Under the pieces are notes generated by a model. That model was not told where the DNA came from and did not search any database. It worked only from the letters and a program-made list of their open reading frames with translations. A stretch of 64,000 nt of DNA from positions 1 to 64,000 of the forward strand of contig CASBPX010000126.1 in NCBI GenBank assembly GCA_949127735.1, read 5' to 3'. The DNA comes from Candidatus Obscuribacterales bacterium (lineage in GTDB: Bacteria > Cyanobacteriota > Vampirovibrionia > Obscuribacterales > Obscuribacteraceae). Positions 58,469-64,000 of the stretch are shown one piece after another. The stretch's first letter is position 1. Each line of letters starts with the position of its first letter. Both the position numbers and the translations under genes were made by a program.

Positions 58469-59203
58469 TTAACGAAGGGCGTGATGACTTGTGGCAGTTA
58501 AATTAGCAGCTAAGATTGTGTGGGCTTCAGGCTGTTGCTGATCTTCGTATACGGCTTTAATGCGTTTTTTTAAAGCCAGAAGTGTGCGTGGCAACTCGTT
58601 TTTAACACCTTCTCTCACGGCCCATTGAGGCACGAAGAAACCAGGATCGATAAACATGCTGTAAGTCAATGCGGTTTTAGTGCCACCATCAGCGGGGCTC
58701 ATGTCCCAATAACCACGAAAATCTTTTAGCGTGCCGCCAATGCGTTTAAATTCAATTCGTCCGCCCTTTTCTGTCTGTTCGTAGCGTGACTCAACGGTGT
58801 ATGCCATCTGCGGCATAAAAGGGATGGGAGCAGTGTCAAGAGTCATCTTGAGCACCGAGAAATTAGCCTGGTCAGTGACAACTTCTACTCTCTTGACACG
58901 AGGGGCGATACGGCCGGCAAACTCAAAGGGGTTGACCATAATTGGCCAAACTTTGTCTGGAGACTGATCGATAATGATGCGACCAGTGACATATTTCTGT
59001 GCACCAATACCTTTCAAACCAACGACCACTTCGCCGCGGCCAAGTTTTTCTAAAGCAACTTTCTCTTCAAGAGCGGCTTTATCAGCAGTGGTGGCATTAT
59101 CACCGGCATATGACGGCACCACTGGTGAAGTCACTGTAATTGTTAGAGCGATGAGCAAACTTGTGGCAGCAGTTTTGGCCACCTGGTGAAAACTAAAGGT
59201 CAT
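58469..59203 (-). CDS. SRPBCC / START-like exported protein
   Basis: GRIIIDQSPDKVWPIMVNPFEFAGRIAPRVKRVEVV...PQWAVREGVKNELPRTLLALKKRI; paralogous to 24886..25527. Confidence 0.82.
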   Translation of the reverse strand: MTFSFHQVAKTAATSLLIALTITVTSPVVPSYAGDNATTADKAALEEKVALEKLGRGEVVVGLKGIGAQKYVTGRIIIDQSPDKVWPIMVNPFEFAGRIAPRVKRVEVVTDQANFSVLKMTLDTAPIPFMPQMAYTVESRYEQTEKGGRIEFKRIGGTLKDFRGYWDMSPADGGTKTALTYSMFIDPGFFVPQWAVREGVKNELPRTLLALKKRIKAVYEDQQQPEAHTILAANLTATSHHALR

Positions 59204-59622
59204 TATTTCTCCAGAACACTAGCCTGCAGGCAACTTCAAAAGATCGTGCAGTAATTCAAAGTTATGCAGGATGACGACTTCTATAGTCGACTAAAAGATA
59301 TAAGCCGTCAAGTGCACGACAGGCATTGCGTATATATCTTAGCAACCTCGCAAAGGTGCACCATGACAATCGTACCTAGTATCCGCCGGATATCAAGCGG
59401 TAGGGCGATCGATAAAGTTTTATCTGCGTGGTGAAAAAATATTCAGTTTCATATCAACCGTCGAGCTCATATCACCATATCTGGTGGCAATAACCGAACT
59501 AATATCGTTCTGTTATCACCGCCTTCTGGTTCAGACGTCGATAGATCGGTAAAAGTTTCCTAGAACATTGAATGTTCGCAAGTTTTGTTAAGAGAATTTG
59601 GCCTTGACTACCCCTGTCAGAG

Positions 59623-59628
59623 TATAAT
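59623..59628 (+). promoter_or_regulatory. Candidate -10 box upstream of the GGDEF gene
   Basis: TATAAT consensus; 5' leader would carry the hairpin 59642-59667; no well-spaced -35 identified. Confidence 0.4.
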
Positions 59629-59693
59629 GGCTGCCACAACTGCTGCTGTCCGCTTCGCGACAGTAGCACTAGTAGTACTCAAGAGGATACGAG

Positions 59694-60398
59694 ATGCCTA
59701 CCTTCGATAAAGATCAGCAGCCACTTTTCGCCAGAGAAGGTCTATTCAGGCAAAAATTAAATCAGTTGCGCACTGGGGAAAGTCAAAATCCGCGCACTCC
59801 TCCAGCTGACGCATCATCGCGTTTTCGTGAACTAGAGCAAGGTAGCTACATTTCGAACGTTAAAGAGAGCTTGTCTAAAGCCGATCCAGACGAAAAAGAT
59901 CGTGCAGCTCTGCTTGACGGACCAACTGAGCTGTACAACCGCTCGGCAATCACAACCATTATTCGCAATGAACTCAAGCGTTCAAAGCGCTATAAGCACA
60001 ATTTGAGCCTGCTTGTGCTCAGCATTGACGACCTCGATACTGTCGGTCAGAAGCACGGAGCAGCTACTACAGACTCAATCGTTAAAGGTGTCGCCACCTT
60101 CTTAATGGGCATTATTCGCGACGTCGATATTCCTGCCCGTTATGACAAAAATACTTTCCTTGTACTTTGCCCAGACACTGAACCTAAGGGAGTTAGCATT
60201 TTAGCCGAGCGCATTCGCAGCAAAATTATGCTCACCAGAGTTTCAGATGTTGGCCAAAACTGGCATGTTACCGTTAGCCAGGGCATCGCCGGTTTTCCTG
60301 GCGCTGCCGTTAAGGGTGAAGAGCTTATTGAAAATGCTGTAATAGCGGCTAACACAGCCCTTAAAAACGGCGGAAATCAAACCGTTATCGCCGAGTAA
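59694..60398 (+). CDS. GGDEF-domain protein with degenerate signature
   Basis: LLDGPTELYNRSAITTIIRNELKRSKRYKHNLSLLVLSIDDLDTVGQKHG...ARYDKNTFLVLCPDT...VTVSQGIAGFP; YDKNT replaces GGDEF. Confidence 0.9.
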   Translation: MPTFDKDQQPLFAREGLFRQKLNQLRTGESQNPRTPPADASSRFRELEQGSYISNVKESLSKADPDEKDRAALLDGPTELYNRSAITTIIRNELKRSKRYKHNLSLLVLSIDDLDTVGQKHGAATTDSIVKGVATFLMGIIRDVDIPARYDKNTFLVLCPDTEPKGVSILAERIRSKIMLTRVSDVGQNWHVTVSQGIAGFPGAAVKGEELIENAVIAANTALKNGGNQTVIAE

Positions 60399-60407
60399 AG
60401 TGTTCGC

Positions 60408-61610
60408 TCACCATTTGAAAGTATTGAGGACCTCATCGAGGTCCTCATTCTTTTTGCCGGCGAGGCGCAATTGCAATACAAAAGCGCACTGCTCATCATT
60501 GAGTCTTTTACTTTGAAAATAAAAATAGGTCTGCTTGGCGAATGCGGTAAAGGAATGCTCAAACTGCACTTTTGATTCTACTAAGTCATCAACTGATTTA
60601 TCTCTAGTGACAGCTTCTTTTCTGCATTCGTTAAAGTCAGCCTTCGATAAGAGACCACAGACTGCTAAAAATTCGGCGAAAGAAATTACTCGAGCATTTT
60701 CATTTTTTTGTTGTTCCGCTTGTGACAGCGCTTTTGAAAGACTTACAGCCGAAGCTTTTACACTTGCCAAAACGTAAGTTGCATCTTGAGCCGCCACGGT
60801 GCCGGCGCTAATCATGTCGTGCAATGTTAATGCTTGATTGAGCTCTACGTCAGTCAAAAGTTGCATGCGCACGAGAATTCGGCCCAGGGGTACTTCCTCA
60901 CTGATGCCTTTTTCGAGTGCTTTTAAGAGATCGGCTTGGGCTACCAGGCCTGATAGCAAAAGCAACTCACCCAACCGCATTGAGCTTGCCAGGCCAGCAG
61001 TCATGCTGGCTGCGATCAAAACACCTTTGTTGTTTGGCGAAATACAGTTGTCGGCTTTGGCTGCCATCACTGTTTGAACGGCTGTTACTGCTTGTTCTCT
61101 AGTCAGTTTGTGATCACGCAAAAGCGACTGCGAAATCAGTGCTATAAATGCTGTTTGCTCGCGCACAATGCCTCGTAGAGCAAGTATTCTAGCTAATTGT
61201 AGACCGGTAGTGTATGAAGCGGTTAGAGCTTGTTCGAGTGTAGTTTTATCGATTGCTCCAGCAGAAATTAGAATCTCACCGAGCTTATTGGCGTGGTCGA
61301 AAAACTCACTCTTAATTCCAAGCTTTGAAAGAGCCAAATTCAAATCAATACTTTCGCTAGCCACCAACCTTAAAGCAGCTACCGCATCTTCTTCACTAAT
61401 TAAACGGTCGCGCACAAGTGATTGCAAACTCAGAGCCTGTTTGAATTTCTCCTCACTAAGAAAAGCCGAAGCGATTAGCACGCGACCAACTGGCACACCG
61501 GTTTTAAGCGCCACAGGCATGGCATCAGCGAGCTGCGGCAAACTTACCAATTCAGACTTAACTAAAAGGTCGCCCACTAAAATTTGAGAAGCTCTTTTTT
61601 GCATTCTCAA
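60408..61610 (-). CDS. MshEN / GspE-N-like repeat protein
   Basis: LGELLLLSGLVAQADLLKALEKGISEEVPLGRILVRMQLLTDVELNQAL; LGEILISAGAIDKTTLEQALTASYTTGLQLARILALRG. Confidence 0.78.
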   Translation of the reverse strand: MRMQKRASQILVGDLLVKSELVSLPQLADAMPVALKTGVPVGRVLIASAFLSEEKFKQALSLQSLVRDRLISEEDAVAALRLVASESIDLNLALSKLGIKSEFFDHANKLGEILISAGAIDKTTLEQALTASYTTGLQLARILALRGIVREQTAFIALISQSLLRDHKLTREQAVTAVQTVMAAKADNCISPNNKGVLIAASMTAGLASSMRLGELLLLSGLVAQADLLKALEKGISEEVPLGRILVRMQLLTDVELNQALTLHDMISAGTVAAQDATYVLASVKASAVSLSKALSQAEQQKNENARVISFAEFLAVCGLLSKADFNECRKEAVTRDKSVDDLVESKVQFEHSFTAFAKQTYFYFQSKRLNDEQCAFVLQLRLAGKKNEDLDEVLNTFKW

Positions 61611-61613
61611 AGT

Positions 61614-62234
61614 CTACCGTACTGTTTTGATTTTGCTGTCTATGCGCCTTAGTTGAACTGCTATCTTTTCGGCCTCAGAAGTCCGCCCACACTGTGTCAG
61701 AAAGGCTTTATAGTGCAGGAGAAATTGGCAAAGTTTCGGATCATCTTCCTGATTTTTAGAGGCAATGGTGGCAATCGCGCGTTTGTAAAGTAGCTCGGCC
61801 TGGTTGCTATTGCCATGCCATTGATACAACCAGGCCAGGTCCGGCAGAAAAGCAGCGAACTTCTCTGAGTTTGCTCCGGCAAAACCCTCCTCATAGCGCA
61901 TCGCCAACTCATAAAGTCTTTCCGACTCAAATTTGTGACCACTTTTATGTTCGAGCAAGGCCAGACCTGCCAGGCTGTTTACTAAACCGGGATCCGTATT
62001 GGTATTTTTTTCGGCTATTTTGACAGCTGCTTCAAATGCCACTTTGGCCTGGGTAAGGTCACCGCTCTCGAGCAATTGCCTGGCTTCGTGATCTTTTTTC
62101 CACCATTCTTGTGCAGTGCTAAAGGGCTCTGGTTCAGGTATTGCACCGAAAGTTGTATCCACAGCAAAAGCAGAAAGCACAAAAACAGAATTTGCTGTGA
62201 GCAAAATCAATAGCGCTCGGCAAAAGGTCTGCAC
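61614..62234 (-). CDS. TPR exported protein
   Basis: VQTFCRALLILLTANSVFVLSAFA signal from GTG 62234 avoids overlap with the upstream gene; TPR ARQLLESGDLTQAKVAFEAAVKIAEKN. Confidence 0.75.
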   Translation of the reverse strand: MQTFCRALLILLTANSVFVLSAFAVDTTFGAIPEPEPFSTAQEWWKKDHEARQLLESGDLTQAKVAFEAAVKIAEKNTNTDPGLVNSLAGLALLEHKSGHKFESERLYELAMRYEEGFAGANSEKFAAFLPDLAWLYQWHGNSNQAELLYKRAIATIASKNQEDDPKLCQFLLHYKAFLTQCGRTSEAEKIAVQLRRIDSKIKTVR

Positions 62235-62235
62235 G

Positions 62236-63591
62236 CTATTTTTCCTTTGTTTGCAGCTTGGCCAGCCTCTGTTCGAAAGGTATTGCATCAGTTGCACGAC
62301 CACTCTCTTTAAGAGTATCAATTACATATTTGAGGATTATGGGAAAATTAGCGTGATTTTCGCCTTTATGACCTGGTGCAGTTTTAGATAGCTTTTCTTC
62401 CATGGCCGCAATGTGAGCGGCAGGATTTGCCAGAACTCGAGCCTTTAGATTCTCAGCTGGCAGGTCAGCACCAGATGTCGGAGGAATCGCAGCTGGAGTG
62501 GGCGGGGTTGGTTCGGCCGCACCGGCCTTGGTGCCACCAAGCGGTTTGAATTCATGCGCTGTTTTGAGATTATCTTGCAGTTTGACTAGAAGCAATTTGA
62601 GTTTATCGATTTTTTCGAGTAACTCGACATCTGTAGCGGTATTGGCGCTGTCTTCTAAATCTAAAAATGCCAGCACTGTGGCTTTGCCCACACTAACGCC
62701 AGCTTTATCGAGGGTCTGCATTTCAGCCAAAATAGCGGCTCTTTCTTCTCTTCGCAAACCTTCTTTTAATTCATAATTTTGCAAATCGAGTTTGCCGTCT
62801 GCTCCACTGCCCTTAATTACATTAACAGCCACTTCCTGCAATGAATTGTTCAGTGCTTCACCTACAGAGGCAATGGCGCCGCGGCTGAGAGTAATAACGC
62901 GATTGTCTTTACTGAGACTGGTATCGACAAATGTTACTTGCGCAGTTTTATATTCAACGGGAGCCGCTTCAAGAGCTTGATCCGCTAAGCGCATCGCTTC
63001 TAGTTTCAGTAAACGTTCGCTCAATGATGAATCAAGATTTGTGCTGATGAAAATTTGATTGTCGCGAAGCTGTGTATTTACTTTTTTCGGCCGCATATAT
63101 TGGCCTTCGCTCAAATAGCTGGCAACACGCTTGGATGGATCGAGTATGGCAGCCTCTCTAATTTCAAGAGATTTTAAAAGTTCGTCTTTTGAAACAGTGC
63201 CGTTACCAAATGCTCTAACATCGCCGGCGGTGACGGCAACTTCTTTATATGTGCTGAGAGAGTTTGAATTGTAAAAGTACACAGTGACGCGGGAGACTTG
63301 CCCCGGAGCATAATCCATAAGCGTTTTTGCTATTAATACGGCCTCGATCTTACAATCGTTGGCATTGGCTTTGGGATTTTTAAAAGTAGCAATCTCAACT
63401 TCTTCAGGCCGTACTCGGGCATTAATGCGAATGTATGGTGCCAAAATCTTGGCCTTCTCTACCACTTCCACCGCTTCAGTGTCCGAAATGTAGGCAGCAA
63501 CCGGCAACGCACAGGGCGCAAAGCAGGCTAAAGCAATAGCACAGAACTTAATGAAAGCGAGTGATGATAGGCATTTCGAGTTCTTTTTCAA
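62236..63591 (-). CDS. Hypothetical exported protein
   Basis: 451-aa ORF with signal peptide. Confidence 0.75.
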   Translation of the reverse strand: MKKNSKCLSSLAFIKFCAIALACFAPCALPVAAYISDTEAVEVVEKAKILAPYIRINARVRPEEVEIATFKNPKANANDCKIEAVLIAKTLMDYAPGQVSRVTVYFYNSNSLSTYKEVAVTAGDVRAFGNGTVSKDELLKSLEIREAAILDPSKRVASYLSEGQYMRPKKVNTQLRDNQIFISTNLDSSLSERLLKLEAMRLADQALEAAPVEYKTAQVTFVDTSLSKDNRVITLSRGAIASVGEALNNSLQEVAVNVIKGSGADGKLDLQNYELKEGLRREERAAILAEMQTLDKAGVSVGKATVLAFLDLEDSANTATDVELLEKIDKLKLLLVKLQDNLKTAHEFKPLGGTKAGAAEPTPPTPAAIPPTSGADLPAENLKARVLANPAAHIAAMEEKLSKTAPGHKGENHANFPIILKYVIDTLKESGRATDAIPFEQRLAKLQTKEK

Positions 63592-63730
63592 CCGCGGCGG
63601 CCCCTGGGTGAGTCACGAGCTAAATGAGCTACGTTTAATATTCTATGCTTTATGTGGATTTTTGCCAAGATTACAGAAAAGCGGGCCTTTTCAAGCCCGC
63701 CAATATACGTCTGATAATTAGAGTATTTGA

Positions 63731-64000
63731 TTACTCAAGATTAAAACCAAGAGACCGACCAAGCTTGAACCAGAAAGTGTCTTTTATACGGTCAACTCGA
63801 GCCTGGGTCTTAAATAATAAGTCACGACTCTGTTCGTGAGTGAGCTGCTCGGCTTCAAGCACTTCTTGCAGCTCGGTCAACTGATTTTTTAACTCAGTGG
63901 CCATCAGCGCTTTGTTGAACAATTCGGGCATATATTTAAGCTGATCAGCATTGGCGGCAATCTGCAAATCAAGATTGCGAATATCATAATCTCGATCTCT
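63731..64000 (-). CDS. Partial CDS, C-terminal coiled coil (5' end beyond window)
   Basis: Frame stays open to the right edge: DRDYDIRNLDLQIAANADQLKYMPELFNKALMATELKNQLTELQEVLEAEQ...DTFWFKLGRSLGFNLE. Confidence 0.7.
   Translation of the reverse strand, partial: RDRDYDIRNLDLQIAANADQLKYMPELFNKALMATELKNQLTELQEVLEAEQLTHEQSRDLLFKTQARVDRIKDTFWFKLGRSLGFNLE

Noticed and set aside
1-64000. tRNA, rRNA, CRISPR arrays, transposases, integrases
   Set aside because: None identified by reading; GTTCAAATC/GTTCGAT-like strings seen lie within coding genes without cloverleaf context. tRNAscan-SE or Infernal would be decisive

Overview
The window is a 64-kb, densely coded bacterial chromosome segment with no rRNA, tRNA, CRISPR array or transposase that I could recognise. 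Gene content fits a non-photosynthetic Cyanobacteriota / Vampirovibrionia-like (Melainabacteria) genome: a DUF3370-type protein, minCDE with rodA, and many secreted TPR, Sel1, caspase and DUF4384 proteins. This lineage call is an inference. Housekeeping genes include ferrochelatase, idi, nagA, meaB, minC/D/E, rodA, ubiA, kdsD, an MnmD-like methyltransferase and a DacB-like carboxypeptidase. Two standout observations are absent from the ORF track because each reads through an in-frame TGA. (1) Minus-strand 5208..5450 encodes an 80-aa SelW/Rdx-family protein with the motif C-G-S-U-G-Y-K-S; a bacterial-SECIS-like hairpin lies just after the UGA, and its stop overlaps the hemH start. (2) Plus-strand 26935..27747 encodes a secreted thioredoxin-fold-like protein split by one TGA into two same-frame ORFs; the TGA follows a Cys (CU) at the expected active-site loop and also has a downstream hairpin. 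A further highlight is a roughly 9-kb cluster (37.3-46.2 kb) of exported caspase-fold proteases and DUF4384 proteins. It includes a protein with a possibly permuted papain-like domain and adjoins a Ser/Thr kinase-PQQ propeller. Other points of interest are a UvrD-like protein with all catalytic motifs degraded, a degenerate GGDEF protein, three MshEN-like repeat proteins and several strong inverted repeats.
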